NCBI GenBank assembly: GCA_024692165.1
Contig: JAILMY010000149.1
Span: 1 to 59,677 of the forward strand
Reading direction: 5' to 3'
DNA: 59,677 nt
Origin: Butyrivibrio sp.
GTDB taxonomy: Bacteria > Bacillota > Clostridia > Lachnospirales > Lachnospiraceae
The first letter of the stretch is position 1. The number at the start of each line of letters is the position of its first letter. Shown piece after piece: positions 35,323-44,678 of this stretch. Made by a program: the position numbers and the translations under genes. The notes below the pieces were generated by a model. It saw only the letters and a list, made by a program, of their open reading frames with translations. It was not told the DNA's origin and did no database searches.

Positions 35323-35388
35323 TCTAAATATACGGTGTATTGGGACAACATTTATATAAGGCAGATGAGTTTAGGAGGAGTATGAAAA

Positions 35389-35958
35389 ATGAGAATTGAA
35401 AAGGTTTCAGTTTCAGACGCAAAGGAGCTTCTTGGCATCTATGGTCCCTATGTGGAGAAGACAGCCATCACTTTTGAGTATGAGGTTCCCAGTGTGGAGG
35501 AATTTGAGGGCAGGATCAGAAACATTTCTTCAAAGTATCCATATATCAAGGCTGTTAATGACCTGGGTGAGATCGTGGGTTACGCCTATGCATCTGCCTT
35601 CAAGGGAAGAAGAGCCTATGACTGGTCCGTGGAGAGCACGGTTTATGTAAGGGAAGACCAGAAGAGAAACGGCGTTGGAATGGCTCTTTATGCAGCTCTT
35701 GAAAAGTCACTGGCAGACATGGGAATTTTGAATGTAAATGCCTGCATCGCTTATCTTAAGGATGGCACTACAGATGAGCATCTTACCAACGACAGCTACT
35801 TCTTCCACGAGAAGCTTGGTTACAAACTGGTTGGTACATTCCATGACAGCGGCTTCAAATTCGGAAGCTGGTACGACATGATCTGGATGGAAAAAATGCT
35901 GGGAGATCACAGCAAAGAGCCAAGACCGGTAGCCTTTGGAGAGTGGAAAATAAATTGA
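35389..35958 (+). CDS. GNAT N-acetyltransferase, phosphinothricin acetyltransferase-like
   Basis: A 189-residue GNAT. The N-terminal IYGPYVEKTAITFEYEVPS and the AYASAFKGRRAYDWSVESTVYV block are typical of the Pat/Bar/MddA group; the acetyl-CoA loop reads REDQKRNGVGMAL (Q/RxxGxG/A). A C-terminal SYFFHEKLGYKLVGTFHDSGFKFGSWYDM also fits. Members acetylate free amino groups such as methionine sulfone or phosphinothricin. GGAGGAG precedes ATG. It stands alone, 57 bp before the phosphoglucomutase. Confidence 0.88.
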   Translation: MRIEKVSVSDAKELLGIYGPYVEKTAITFEYEVPSVEEFEGRIRNISSKYPYIKAVNDLGEIVGYAYASAFKGRRAYDWSVESTVYVREDQKRNGVGMALYAALEKSLADMGILNVNACIAYLKDGTTDEHLTNDSYFFHEKLGYKLVGTFHDSGFKFGSWYDMIWMEKMLGDHSKEPRPVAFGEWKIN

Positions 35959-36015
35959 GAATTAATATGTGGTATCATATTAATCATAGATATTATCACG
36001 AATGGAGGGTTAGTA

Positions 36016-37710
36016 ATGGGTTACAAAGAAAGATACAATGAGTGGCTTGAAAAGTTGTCTGACAGTGATCCTTTAAAAGCAGAGCTCCTTGCAATAAAGG
36101 ACGATGAAAAAGAGATTGAGGACAGGTTTTATCAGGATCTTTCATTTGGAACGGCAGGACTTCGCGGCAAGGTTGGAGCAGGCACTAACCGAATGAATTT
36201 TTTGACAGTGGGCAAGGCTTCACAGGGCGTTGCCGATTATATTGTTTCTAAGGGAAAAGAGGCCTGTGACAAGGGTATTGTCATTGCCCATGATCCCAGA
36301 CATTTTTCAAAGGAATTTTCACAGCTGGCTGCAGGTATCTTTGCAGCCAACGGTATCAAAGTTTATACATTCCCGGATCTGCGCCCCACACCGGAGCTGG
36401 CATATATGATCAGGAGACTTGGAACAGTATCAGGAATCAATATCACAGCTTCCCATAATCCCAAGGAGTACAACGGATATAAGGCATATTGGGATGACGG
36501 ATGTCAGGTTTCATCAGATGTGGCTGACGGCATGACTGAAAAAATAAATGCTGTTGATATCTGGAGCGGTATAAAGACCTCTGACTTTAATGAGGGTGTT
36601 AAGGCCGGCAAGATCATCGTTCTTGGAGAAGAGTACGACAGAGAATATCTGGACAAGATCGAGTCCATGGCGATCCATGAGGGGGACGAGCTGGATCTTA
36701 CTATCCCTCTGGTTTACACACCACTTAACGGCTGCGGATCAATTCCGTTCAGACAGATGCTTAAGGACAGAGGCTTTACTAACTGGAAGATAGTTCCTGA
36801 GCAGGAAAATCCTGATCCGGATTTCAAGACAGTAGGCTATCCTAATCCTGAGGATCCCAAGGCCTTTAAACTTAGTGAGCAGTACGGAAGAGAGTTTGGC
36901 GCCGAGCTTTTAATGGCAACTGATCCTGATTCTGACAGATTTGCCATTGAGATCAGAGATGACAACGGTAACTACATTCCTCTTAACGGAAACCAGACAG
37001 GATATCTTTTGGTTAATTATGTCCTTGAGGGCCATAAGTCTGCAGGAACACTGCCTGCAAAGGGTGCTATGGTTAAGTCTATTGTTACTTCAACTCTTTC
37101 AACCATCATGGCAAAGGCATATGGCGTGGAGATGTTTGAGACCCTTACGGGCTTTAAGAATATCTGCGGAAAGATACCTTACCTTCATGAGAACGGATAC
37201 ACCTATCTCTTTGGATATGAGGAGTCTGTAGGCTATGCTGTCTGTGAGGACATCAGAGACAAGGATGGTATCAGTGCAGGTATGCTGGTGGCAGAGGCAG
37301 CAGCATACTATCGCAAGGAGGGCAAGACCCTTTGGGATGTTCTTCAGGAGATCTACGCGAAGTACGGCTTCTTTGCAGAGGATGAGCCAAACATTGTTCT
37401 TGAGGGAATTCCGGGAGCACAGCGTATCCAGCGTATGATGAAGTACTTTAGAGAGAATATTCCTTCTGAGGTTGCCGGCAGTAAGGTTGATAAGGTAATC
37501 GATTATATAAACGGCTATGAGGATATTCCGCCTCAGAACGCCATCAGACTTTTCCTTGATAACGGATCCTGGTTTGCCATCAGACCTTCAGGAACAGAAC
37601 CAAAGATCAAGTTCTATTTCTATTCCAACCGTGACAGCAGGGAGAATGCTCTGGCTACCAATAAACAGGTAAAAGAGGAGATATTTGGTATCATTAACTC
37701 AGTAGAATGA
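36016..37710 (+). CDS. pgcA: Phosphoglucomutase/phosphomannomutase (PgcA type)
   Basis: A 564-residue alpha-D-phosphohexomutase. Four-domain landmarks: FGTAGLRGKVGAGTNRMN near the N-terminus, active-site TASHNPKEYNGYK (phospho-Ser), metal loop TDPDSDRFA, sugar-binding GYEESVGY and C-terminal phosphate loop RPSGTEPKIKFY. It interconverts glucose-1-phosphate and glucose-6-phosphate, linking glycolysis to glycogen and envelope sugar synthesis, and so supports the GlgC/GlgD genes at 44679-46942. ATG follows GGAGGG. Confidence 0.96.
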   Translation: MGYKERYNEWLEKLSDSDPLKAELLAIKDDEKEIEDRFYQDLSFGTAGLRGKVGAGTNRMNFLTVGKASQGVADYIVSKGKEACDKGIVIAHDPRHFSKEFSQLAAGIFAANGIKVYTFPDLRPTPELAYMIRRLGTVSGINITASHNPKEYNGYKAYWDDGCQVSSDVADGMTEKINAVDIWSGIKTSDFNEGVKAGKIIVLGEEYDREYLDKIESMAIHEGDELDLTIPLVYTPLNGCGSIPFRQMLKDRGFTNWKIVPEQENPDPDFKTVGYPNPEDPKAFKLSEQYGREFGAELLMATDPDSDRFAIEIRDDNGNYIPLNGNQTGYLLVNYVLEGHKSAGTLPAKGAMVKSIVTSTLSTIMAKAYGVEMFETLTGFKNICGKIPYLHENGYTYLFGYEESVGYAVCEDIRDKDGISAGMLVAEAAAYYRKEGKTLWDVLQEIYAKYGFFAEDEPNIVLEGIPGAQRIQRMMKYFRENIPSEVAGSKVDKVIDYINGYEDIPPQNAIRLFLDNGSWFAIRPSGTEPKIKFYFYSNRDSRENALATNKQVKEEIFGIINSVE

Positions 37711-37743
37711 TGAGCAGGTCTGCTTTTATGGCAGGGAGGGTGC

Positions 37744-38358
37744 ATGGGTACTTATCCCAAGGAAGTCTTTAGGAAAAGTCTGCATATGATAGGAGTGGCA
37801 GGGGTAATAGTATGGTTCTATACTCTGGATGATTGGAGGCAGTCAATTACTGTTACTCTTGCAATTACTGTTGTCATTTACCCAATGCTTTACCTGGGTT
37901 CCAGAATACCGGGGATGACAGAGTTCTTCAACGCCAGGAAGAAGGGCGAATATGCCAAGAGTTTTGCTGCGCTTTTTTTGACTTATATCATGGTTGCAGC
38001 TGTATGCTGGGGATATTTTAACCAGCGAATCCTGGGGGTGGCGAGCTTTATGGCATGGGGACCTGGAGATGCGGCAGCAGCTCTTGTGGGAAAAAGATAT
38101 GGGAAGCACAAGATAGGCAGAAAAAAGGCCAAGACTCTTGAGGGCTCCACTGCCATGTTTGTGCTTTCTCTTTTTAATGTATTATTTGTTCTTTATCTGT
38201 CCGGACTGTTTAGTATACCGGCTCTTATCCTGGTGTCTTTAATAACCGCTATTGTGACGACGATTACAGAACTTAAGGTTCTTGGCGGATATGATACTTT
38301 GTTCTGCCCGCTGGCAGCCATGACCGTTCTGTGCATATCTTATATGATAATCCTATGA
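37744..38358 (+). CDS. CTP-dependent phosphatidate/dolichol-kinase-like membrane protein
   Basis: A 204-residue protein with five or six helices. It begins KEVFRKSLHMIGVAG (R/K-x2-H as in dolichol/phytol kinases) and has the motif WGPGDAAAALVGKRYGKHKIG with KKAKTLEGSTAMF, characteristic of the CDP-diglyceride synthase/dolichol kinase superfamily; the GDA and Lys-Thr-Leu-Glu-Gly residues bind nucleotide and metal. Function could be a phytol-, farnesol- or diacylglycerol-kinase-like CTP reaction. AGGGAGG precedes ATG. The next gene's ATG overlaps its stop (ATGA). Confidence 0.82.
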   Translation: MGTYPKEVFRKSLHMIGVAGVIVWFYTLDDWRQSITVTLAITVVIYPMLYLGSRIPGMTEFFNARKKGEYAKSFAALFLTYIMVAAVCWGYFNQRILGVASFMAWGPGDAAAALVGKRYGKHKIGRKKAKTLEGSTAMFVLSLFNVLFVLYLSGLFSIPALILVSLITAIVTTITELKVLGGYDTLFCPLAAMTVLCISYMIIL

Positions 38359-39011
38359 AAAAAGAAAATGACGACGGGAAAAAAAGCGGCTTTAAGACCC
38401 TGCTTTTATCAGTTGTTTTAAGTTCTCCGGGCCCACTTATTCTGGGGCTCGGTCTTACTGTGGGAAGAAGTTCGACACAGATCTCAGATTTTACCAGAAG
38501 AAGTGCAGAGCTTCTTGCCATCATTGCCTCCTTTGTAGTCTACTGCATTACTAACGGCAAAAAGCCCATGGAGGAGCTTAGGAAAAAGAAAATAGAATGC
38601 AACAGCAATATCTTTGTTGGAATAATTATGTGCATCAGTGGTATCAGCATGATAATACTGGCTCTTGTTTCAAATAATGAGGACAAGGGAAATGTAATTC
38701 CGGCGCTGGCCATCGCCTTTAGCGGAGTTGTGGCAAATACTCTTTTCTGGAGAAAGTACAGTGCTCTATATAAAGAGAATGGCAATGTTATATTGGAGGC
38801 TCAGGCCAGATTATATGGTGCAAAGTCCATTGTAGATACCTGTATCACCTTATCTTTATTCGTAGTTGCATTATTTCCGGGGAAGCCCATATCCTACTAT
38901 TTTGATATGGTTGGCTCCATTATGGTGTCTGCATACATGATAAGAAGCGGCATTAAGACAATTATACAGAGCAAAAACCGCAAAAAATCCATAAATTTTA
39001 CAAATTTTTAA
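38355..39011 (+). CDS. Cation-efflux-like membrane protein
   Basis: About 218 residues with five hydrophobic segments; it ends with a short basic tail. The mid-protein region AQARLYGAKSIVDTCITLSLF followed by FDMVGSIMVSAYMIRSGI resembles the transmembrane half of cation diffusion facilitators, but the metal-binding Asp/His pairs are incomplete, and no C-terminal cytoplasmic domain is present. It starts at ATG 38355 overlapping the preceding stop (ATGA), so it is translationally coupled with the kinase-like gene. Transport of metal is uncertain; a divergent partner of the lipid enzyme is equally possible. Confidence 0.65.
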   Translation: MKKENDDGKKSGFKTLLLSVVLSSPGPLILGLGLTVGRSSTQISDFTRRSAELLAIIASFVVYCITNGKKPMEELRKKKIECNSNIFVGIIMCISGISMIILALVSNNEDKGNVIPALAIAFSGVVANTLFWRKYSALYKENGNVILEAQARLYGAKSIVDTCITLSLFVVALFPGKPISYYFDMVGSIMVSAYMIRSGIKTIIQSKNRKKSINFTNF

Positions 39012-39117
39012 TATAAAGTAGTTAACTATCGGTATAAAAATACGATATAATATTAGAAAGAGCAGAGTACATCTGCTTTTTAGGTATTAGAAATTTGTGA
39101 AAGGAGGAAAGAAGTGT

Positions 39118-39291
39118 ATGACAGCTACATTGGATGCTCGAATGGAAGTAATGGACTGCATTAGCAAGGACTGCACTAATGAATACTATCCTGATCCTGA
39201 AAAAGTAGCCCATATTACAGGCTTACCATTGGGGGTTGTTTTTGATCTACTCATTGAACTCAAAAACCAGGGTTGTCTTGGGAAAAGATGA
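39118..39291 (+). CDS. 57-residue winged-helix-like protein
   Basis: Starts at ATG 39118 with AAAGGAGG ten bases upstream. The middle, DPEKVAHITGLPLGVVFDLL, followed by IELKNQGCLGKR, fits a small helix-turn-helix with a C-terminal wing. A longer GTG frame from 39097 would include the ribosome site. A terminator lies 48 bp downstream. It is a plausible small DNA-binding regulator; targets unknown. Confidence 0.65.
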   Translation: MTATLDARMEVMDCISKDCTNEYYPDPEKVAHITGLPLGVVFDLLIELKNQGCLGKR

Positions 39292-39336
39292 TCTTCACTA
39301 TTGATTTGGAGAATACAATGGAAGAACAGCAAAACT

Positions 39337-39370
39337 AAGGCTCTATGCACTGAATGCATAGAGCCTTTTT
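39337..39370. terminator. Convergent terminator
   Basis: GGCTCTATGCA (39339-39349) pairs perfectly with TGCATAGAGCC (39355-39365) around CTGAA; TTTTTC follows. It lies between the winged-helix gene and the minus gene ending at 39376 and can serve both. Confidence 0.85.
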
Positions 39371-39375
39371 CTTAC

Positions 39376-39627
39376 TTATAGCATTTCAACTGATTCGTGG
39401 CTGAAATCTGCTTTGCCGTCCTCGTAAAGCTTTTTCACAAAATCAATTGCTCTCTGGCCGGATTCCTCAATAGGAACGCTCTGGCTGTAGATGTATTTAA
39501 TATTGTCCCCGGTTTTAAGAAGAAAATCAACTTCGGTTCCCGAAATCTGTCCGTCACCAAAGTCTAATGGCTTAACCTCAACAGACTCAACTTCTTTCAC
39601 AATTCCCGCCTCAAAAAGAACTCTCAT
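39376..39627 (-). CDS. 83-residue protein, unknown
   Basis: A soluble 83-residue protein (FEAGIVKEVESVEVKPLDFGD...; ...SGQRAIDFVKKLYEDGKADFS). The strand-strand-helix pattern suggests a small alpha/beta fold. AGGAGGG lies six bases before ATG 39627. No family recognised; a stand-alone gene convergent with the winged-helix gene. Confidence 0.68.
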   Translation of the reverse strand: MRVLFEAGIVKEVESVEVKPLDFGDGQISGTEVDFLLKTGDNIKYIYSQSVPIEESGQRAIDFVKKLYEDGKADFSHESVEML

Positions 39628-39777
39628 GAAAAACCCTCCTAGAATCAGTTAATAGTTACATATACATTATTTTATCACCATGTAAGCGCAATTGCGATAC
39701 TCTTTGGAGAAACCTTCGCAGTATGTTATTATATTTGGGGTAAATATTTGAAAAAAGAAATTACGGGGATTTTTAGA

Positions 39778-40470
39778 ATGAAAGGTATTGGGAAAAAGGC
39801 TGCAAGTATTATTCTGGCTGCAGCATTTAGTATAGCATCACTTACAGGATGCACATCTTCAGATAAGGCCGGTGCAGAGGAAGCGGCTACAGGATTCCTT
39901 GCAGTAGTGGCTTCTGATTCCACTGAGGATATCAATAAATATGCCACTATGGAAGTTGCAGGCGGAGATTTTGTTCAGCTCTTCGATGCAGAATCCATGA
40001 CAGACGCTTTCGTAGCGGGCTTTGATCAGTCTGAACTCACCGATGAGACAAGATCAGAAGTAGATGAATTCTGCAAACTCTTTGATGATATGATCAAGGA
40101 TTATTCCGTATCCAAGGTCGAGGTGGGCAAGGACGGCGTAGCGACAGTCATTGCCACCATAGGTACCAAATTCCCGGTGGACATCATCAACAGCGAATCC
40201 GCATCTGAGAAGATTAAAGAGGCCACAGACGCTTATAACAAGAATAACGAGGAAGAGATTGCAGCCCTTTATGAACAGGGAGAGGATGTTGCAGAAGCGA
40301 AGATCTACGACGACATGATCCGCATCATCCTTGAAATCTATGAGGATGAGATTGCGAACTCTTCTGAAGAAAATTATGCAATTGCACTTACTCTTGAAAA
40401 GAACACTGAAACGGACACCTGGTATGTAACAGACGTACAAGACTACGACAGCTCCACAGCTGAGAATTGA
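39778..40470 (+). CDS. Secreted lipoprotein, DUF-type, unknown
   Basis: About 230 residues. From ATG 39778 it has a lipoprotein signal: KGIGKK, hydrophobic SIILAAAFSIAS and lipobox LTGC, so the mature protein begins at a lipid-modified Cys. The mature part is acidic and helical with an NTF2-like/DUF5105 feel (YATMEVAGGDFVQLFDAESM; DTWYVTDVQDYD at the end). ATG 39778 has GGGGA eight bases upstream; a TTG at 39748 would add ten residues before the signal. Surface-exposed, perhaps ligand binding; function unknown. Confidence 0.75.
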   Translation: MKGIGKKAASIILAAAFSIASLTGCTSSDKAGAEEAATGFLAVVASDSTEDINKYATMEVAGGDFVQLFDAESMTDAFVAGFDQSELTDETRSEVDEFCKLFDDMIKDYSVSKVEVGKDGVATVIATIGTKFPVDIINSESASEKIKEATDAYNKNNEEEIAALYEQGEDVAEAKIYDDMIRIILEIYEDEIANSSEENYAIALTLEKNTETDTWYVTDVQDYDSSTAEN

Positions 40471-40486
40471 TAATAGGCAAAAATAG

Positions 40487-40521
40487 GGCGCCGGCTATCT
40501 TATAGCACGGCGCCATTTTTG
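40487..40521. terminator. Bidirectional terminator between the lipoprotein and chemoreceptor genes
   Basis: GGCGCCG pairs with CGGCGCC, continued by GCTAT/ATAGC after a bulged A; loop CTT. ATTTTTG follows on plus, and CCTATTTTTG on minus. It ends both convergent transcripts. Confidence 0.88.
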
Positions 40522-40530
40522 CTGAATTTT

Positions 40531-42000
40531 TTACTTTTTGTCGGTCTGCATATCTTTAAGTTTATTTGCTTCCTGGAAGATATTTAACAGGATTTCCTTG
40601 AAGCTTTCGAATTTATCCACGGCTGTGTCGGAAGCATTAAGCCCTTCGTTGGAGAGGGAGGCAACTTCCTGGCTGGTAGCGGAAAGATTTGAAATACTGT
40701 CGTTGATCTCTGTTGTTGATGCTGCGATGGATTTCATTCCTTCACCGATCTCGCTGAAACGGGAGAGCATCGCTGATACATTTTCATTGATGGCGTTAAA
40801 GTTCTCACCTACGGATTCGATCATTTCATTTTGCTCTGATACAGAAGCAACAGTGTCATCTATGCTGGCCATGGCCTTCTGAACATCTTCATTGAGCTCG
40901 TTGATAATATTTGTGATCTCAGTGGAAGCAGTATTGGTTTCTGCTGCCAGCTCTCGTACATCGTTGGCAACAACTGCAAAGCCCTTACCGGCTTCTCCGG
41001 CTCTGGCAGCCTCAATACTTGCGTTAAGAGCAAGGAGGTTTGTCTGCTTTGCAATGGACATGATGGAACTTACGATCTTAGTAACTTCTTCAACTTTATT
41101 TATTACCGCCTGGGTTGCCTCAACGGTAACCTGGCTGGTTCTTGAAACATCCTGTGACTTTTCCTTCAGTTCTCCGATGACCTTTACACCTTCACGGACA
41201 GCTTCCTGAGTACTTTCTGAAGCTTGGGTCATATCTTTTCTGTGTTGCTCGGTAGTAGCTGTCTCTTCCTGAATCTGCTGAACCCTTTGAGCCTGAGATG
41301 TGATTGCCTGAGCCGTTGATTCCATGCTGCTGGCAATATCCTGCATACCTGAATGCTGAGAATCCATGATTTCCTGTAAATCATGCATATCCTGCTGAGA
41401 GTCATTGAACAGATCGGTGATCTTGTTGGCAATTTCAGCCATTTGATTTCCTGCGTTCATTGTCTCTTCGGCATTTTTGGAAATGGTATCGTTGTTCTCC
41501 TGATTGAATTTTGTAAGAAGAGTAACCGTTGCAAGAGTAGCAACAAAAGCCAGTGCAAGGGTAATAAAAGCAGGAACATGTGCCATATCAAGTGAACCTG
41601 TTGAGAAGTAGGTTTTGAGACAGGTAATTATAAACGATATGCTTATGGCAGATATTCCACCTTTACATAACTTTACATTAAGGTAAATGATACTGCAGAC
41701 GAGAATGGGAAGTCCAAATGCGAAGTAGACAATATCATTTTCTGCAAGAAGGAGAACAAAATAGTATATTGTAGCACCACCCATTACCAGGATAGATCCT
41801 AGCTTTTGGGTGCTGTACTTAAATTTTCCACATGCTCCCATTCCCAGGCCGATTAAAATGGAAATCGCGATAAGAACTCGTGGCAGTGATATACCGTCCT
41901 TGAGGAGGTTATTAAAATTAAGTAAGGCTCCACAAATATAAATTACTATGCATACATTAAAACTGTTACTGTTGGCTCTACGGTATTGGTCAGCATTCAT
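40531..42000 (-). CDS. Methyl-accepting chemotaxis protein with polytopic membrane N-terminus
   Basis: A 489-residue chemoreceptor. Residues 1-165 contain about six membrane helices and no periplasmic ligand domain or HAMP; the rest is a long coiled coil with the MCP signalling tip [25 protein letters not shown]. The hairpin tip couples to CheA/CheW. AAAGGA precedes ATG 42000. It sits divergent from a second, dCache chemoreceptor across a 438-bp gap. It may sense an internal or membrane signal rather than an external ligand. Confidence 0.92.
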   Translation of the reverse strand: MNADQYRRANSNSFNVCIVIYICGALLNFNNLLKDGISLPRVLIAISILIGLGMGACGKFKYSTQKLGSILVMGGATIYYFVLLLAENDIVYFAFGLPILVCSIIYLNVKLCKGGISAISISFIITCLKTYFSTGSLDMAHVPAFITLALAFVATLATVTLLTKFNQENNDTISKNAEETMNAGNQMAEIANKITDLFNDSQQDMHDLQEIMDSQHSGMQDIASSMESTAQAITSQAQRVQQIQEETATTEQHRKDMTQASESTQEAVREGVKVIGELKEKSQDVSRTSQVTVEATQAVINKVEEVTKIVSSIMSIAKQTNLLALNASIEAARAGEAGKGFAVVANDVRELAAETNTASTEITNIINELNEDVQKAMASIDDTVASVSEQNEMIESVGENFNAINENVSAMLSRFSEIGEGMKSIAASTTEINDSISNLSATSQEVASLSNEGLNASDTAVDKFESFKEILLNIFQEANKLKDMQTDKK

Positions 42001-42438
42001 ATTTTTGTATCCTTTCTGAAATAATTAACGTATTAACATAATGATTTTAACATAAAAGAGTTTCGCTAAATAGGGCTTGGGCTGGGCAATAGATAAAAAA
42101 ATAATAAAGGAAATAAGAATTTTTTGATCTTCAAATGGGCTGGAATCTGGCTTTTGGGGAGAAAAGCAGTTGAAAATATGATTAAATATACACTGATTAA
42201 TGCGGTGATTCAAAATACATCTTTTGACTAATTCAGACACTTGAGCTAAAAATCCAGTTTAATAACCTCAAAAAGCATAAATATGTATATATATACATTG
42301 TACACAATGATTAAATTTTGTTTATATTTACACTTTATATAGAATAATTCTGATGTTCTATAGTAAAATGTTGGTAGGTACAACCACAACATTTATGCAG
42401 TAATTTGCATAAAGGATTATAGAAGGAGTGCTTTTGAT
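42001..42438. other. Divergent intergenic region of the two chemoreceptors
   Basis: AT-rich 438 bp with no convincing gene. It contains a perfect 16-bp palindrome ATGTATATATATACAT (about 42283-42298) followed at once by CATTGT-AC-ACAATG inverted arms. Several TATA-like boxes are present but no consensus promoter at correct spacing for either gene, and no FliA-type TAAA...GCCGATAA motif. Confidence 0.5.
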
Positions 42439-44505
42439 ATGAAAAAATTTAGTCTTAGAGCCAAAATGTTGATGTGCATTCTTCCTGTTATGGCTATAGC
42501 GATGATTCTTTTAACATATATCGCTGCAAGTTCCAGCCGTACAGCCATCAGAAATGCAACAACAACAGAGATGCAGCAGACATTGCAGGCTAATGTTAAC
42601 AGTGTGGATGGAAATCTGGAAATCATCAGAAATACCTGTGTTAACATTGCGGCTATGGTATCTACTTCCTACAGATTTGTTCAGATGGATGGCTACAAGG
42701 AAACTCTTACGAAGATCATAAACGAGAATGATTCAATTCTCGGTGCCGGTCTTTGGTTTGAGCCAAACACTGTTAATCCTGATGAAAAATATATTGGCCC
42801 TTATTGGTATAAAGACGGCGGTTCGGTTGTGGAGACCTGGGACTATAGTAATGCTGAATACGACTATTTCACTCAGGAATACTATACAAATGCCAAGGCT
42901 CTTTCAGAAGGACAGGCTGTGATAACAAATCCATATTATGACCCTACATCAGGACTTATCATGTCCAGTTGCTCAGCTCCCATATATGAGGGATCCACAT
43001 TTGTCGGCTGCGTGACTGTTGATATGGAGCTTTCCAATATTACAGACATGGTATCCGACATAAAGGTGGGGAGGACCGGAAAAGCATTATTGACAGCAGA
43101 AAATGGTCAATACATCTACACGGATGATGAGCAAAAGGTCCAGAACGAGACTTATATTCAAGACGAATCAAATGCTTCCCTTGTAAATACTGCAAAGATT
43201 ATGCTTTCTTCTGCAGATGGCATTGGAATGGGTGGTTATGTCGATGATTCAGGAAAAGGCATAGTTCTCACTTATACAACAATTCCTGAAGTAAACTGGA
43301 AGATGGCAATTCAGATGAATGAAGAGGAGATGGACGAGGAGGTAACTAATCTTCTTAAAACTCTTATCCTTGTTTGTGTTGTGGCTCTTTTGATTGGCGC
43401 CGTAATTATCCTGGTATTCGTAATGAGCATCTGCAAGAGTATCAATAACGTTAAGCAATTCGCTTCTGTTCTTGCCAGTGGCGACTTTACAATTGATAAG
43501 CTCAGAAATAACAGAGGCGATGAGCTTGGACAGATGAGCGATTCCCTCAATGAAATGTTTGAGAATAATAAGGATGTTATCTCCAAGATTTCTAACGGGT
43601 CAGTCGAAGTCAGCGAGACATCCAACGGCCTGGCAAACATGGCAAACGAGCTGTCGCAGCAGTTCACATCGATCCAGGGAAATATCTCCGGTGTCAATGA
43701 TGCTATGATGTCATCCGGAGCTGCAACAGAGCAGGTTAATGCTTCCGTTGAGGAAGTAAATGCATCTGTTCATCAGCTGGCTGCTGAGACAGAAAAGACA
43801 AGCTCCGAGGCTACAGATATCAAGTCCAGAGCAAGAGAGATTGAAAAAGAAAGTAAGTCTGCTTACGATTATGCTATCAATATTGCAGAGCAGAGAGAAG
43901 CTGATCTGGTAGAGGCCAATGAGAAGGCTAAGGTTGTTGATCAGATTGGAACTCTGGCTGATACAATTGCTGAGATTGCAGATCAGATCAACCTGCTTTC
44001 ACTTAATGCTTCAATTGAGGCTGCAAGAGCAGGAGATGCAGGTAAGGGATTTGCGGTAGTTGCTTCCGAGATCAACAAGCTGGCCAGCAGCACATCTGAG
44101 GCGGTTGAGCAGATCAGAGAAACTATCGATGGTGTACAGGAAGCATTCGGGACCCTTTCAAGTTCTTCAGGAGAACTGCTTACATTCATCAAAGATACAG
44201 TTACACCTGACTATGACAAGTTCGTAACTGTTGCAAAACAGTATGGAAATGATGCAGGATCCTTTGGTGATTCATCCGAGAATATCGCTCAGATGGTTGA
44301 GAACATCAGAGCATCCATGGAAGAGGTTAGTAAGGCGATTCAGAATATTGCCGAGTCCACTCAGGATACAGCAGATCTTTCCAGCCAGGTTAATGATTCC
44401 GTTATGGCTGCTGCAGATGTGGTATCCAACGTTAATGAGATGACGAATAAGCAGGAATCCGTAGCAGGAACTTTGAAGGATATTGTTGGAAGATTCAAAC
44501 TGTAG
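42439..44505 (+). CDS. Methyl-accepting chemotaxis protein with dCache sensor
   Basis: A 688-residue chemoreceptor. One N-terminal membrane helix (about 12-32), a periplasmic double-Cache domain (about 35-295; [46 protein letters not shown]), a second helix (about 310-335), HAMP, then the signalling coiled coil with [24 protein letters not shown]. dCache domains often bind amino acids or small organics. GAAGGAG precedes ATG. Followed by its own terminator. Ligand unknown. Confidence 0.95.
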   Translation: MKKFSLRAKMLMCILPVMAIAMILLTYIAASSSRTAIRNATTTEMQQTLQANVNSVDGNLEIIRNTCVNIAAMVSTSYRFVQMDGYKETLTKIINENDSILGAGLWFEPNTVNPDEKYIGPYWYKDGGSVVETWDYSNAEYDYFTQEYYTNAKALSEGQAVITNPYYDPTSGLIMSSCSAPIYEGSTFVGCVTVDMELSNITDMVSDIKVGRTGKALLTAENGQYIYTDDEQKVQNETYIQDESNASLVNTAKIMLSSADGIGMGGYVDDSGKGIVLTYTTIPEVNWKMAIQMNEEEMDEEVTNLLKTLILVCVVALLIGAVIILVFVMSICKSINNVKQFASVLASGDFTIDKLRNNRGDELGQMSDSLNEMFENNKDVISKISNGSVEVSETSNGLANMANELSQQFTSIQGNISGVNDAMMSSGAATEQVNASVEEVNASVHQLAAETEKTSSEATDIKSRAREIEKESKSAYDYAINIAEQREADLVEANEKAKVVDQIGTLADTIAEIADQINLLSLNASIEAARAGDAGKGFAVVASEINKLASSTSEAVEQIRETIDGVQEAFGTLSSSSGELLTFIKDTVTPDYDKFVTVAKQYGNDAGSFGDSSENIAQMVENIRASMEEVSKAIQNIAESTQDTADLSSQVNDSVMAAADVVSNVNEMTNKQESVAGTLKDIVGRFKL

Positions 44506-44526
44506 ATAAATATTCAGAAATAATGG

Positions 44527-44558
44527 GCGTCGGACCTAAAAATCCGGCGCTTTTTCTT
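44527..44558 (+). terminator. Intrinsic terminator after the dCache chemoreceptor
   Basis: GCGTCGGA (44527-44534) pairs with TCCGGCGC (44543-44550), one wobble, and TTTTTCTTTT follows. Its T-tract runs into the -35 box of the next promoter. Confidence 0.85.
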
Positions 44559-44588
44559 TTGACAAGTATGAAATTGTGTTATTATAAA
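44559..44588 (+). promoter_or_regulatory. Promoter of glgC-glgD
   Basis: TTGACA (44559-44564), 18-bp spacer, TATAAA (44583-44588). It gives a 5' leader of about 85 nt, in which I see no riboswitch. Confidence 0.6.
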
Positions 44589-44678
44589 TATAGTATTTAT
44601 CAGTACATTTTTATTATTGTTCTGAATACGATTCTAAAATTTCTTTAAATCTAGTTGAGTTTATAAGGGGGATAAAAT

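Noticed and set aside
39288-39338. 16-codon frame overlapping the winged-helix gene stop (ATGA)
   Set aside because: Only a weak G-rich site; too short and without a clear peptide character.
42025-42240. 71-codon minus-strand frame upstream of the chemoreceptor
   Set aside because: No ribosome site, His/Ile/Phe-rich random-looking composition, and no conserved motif visible.
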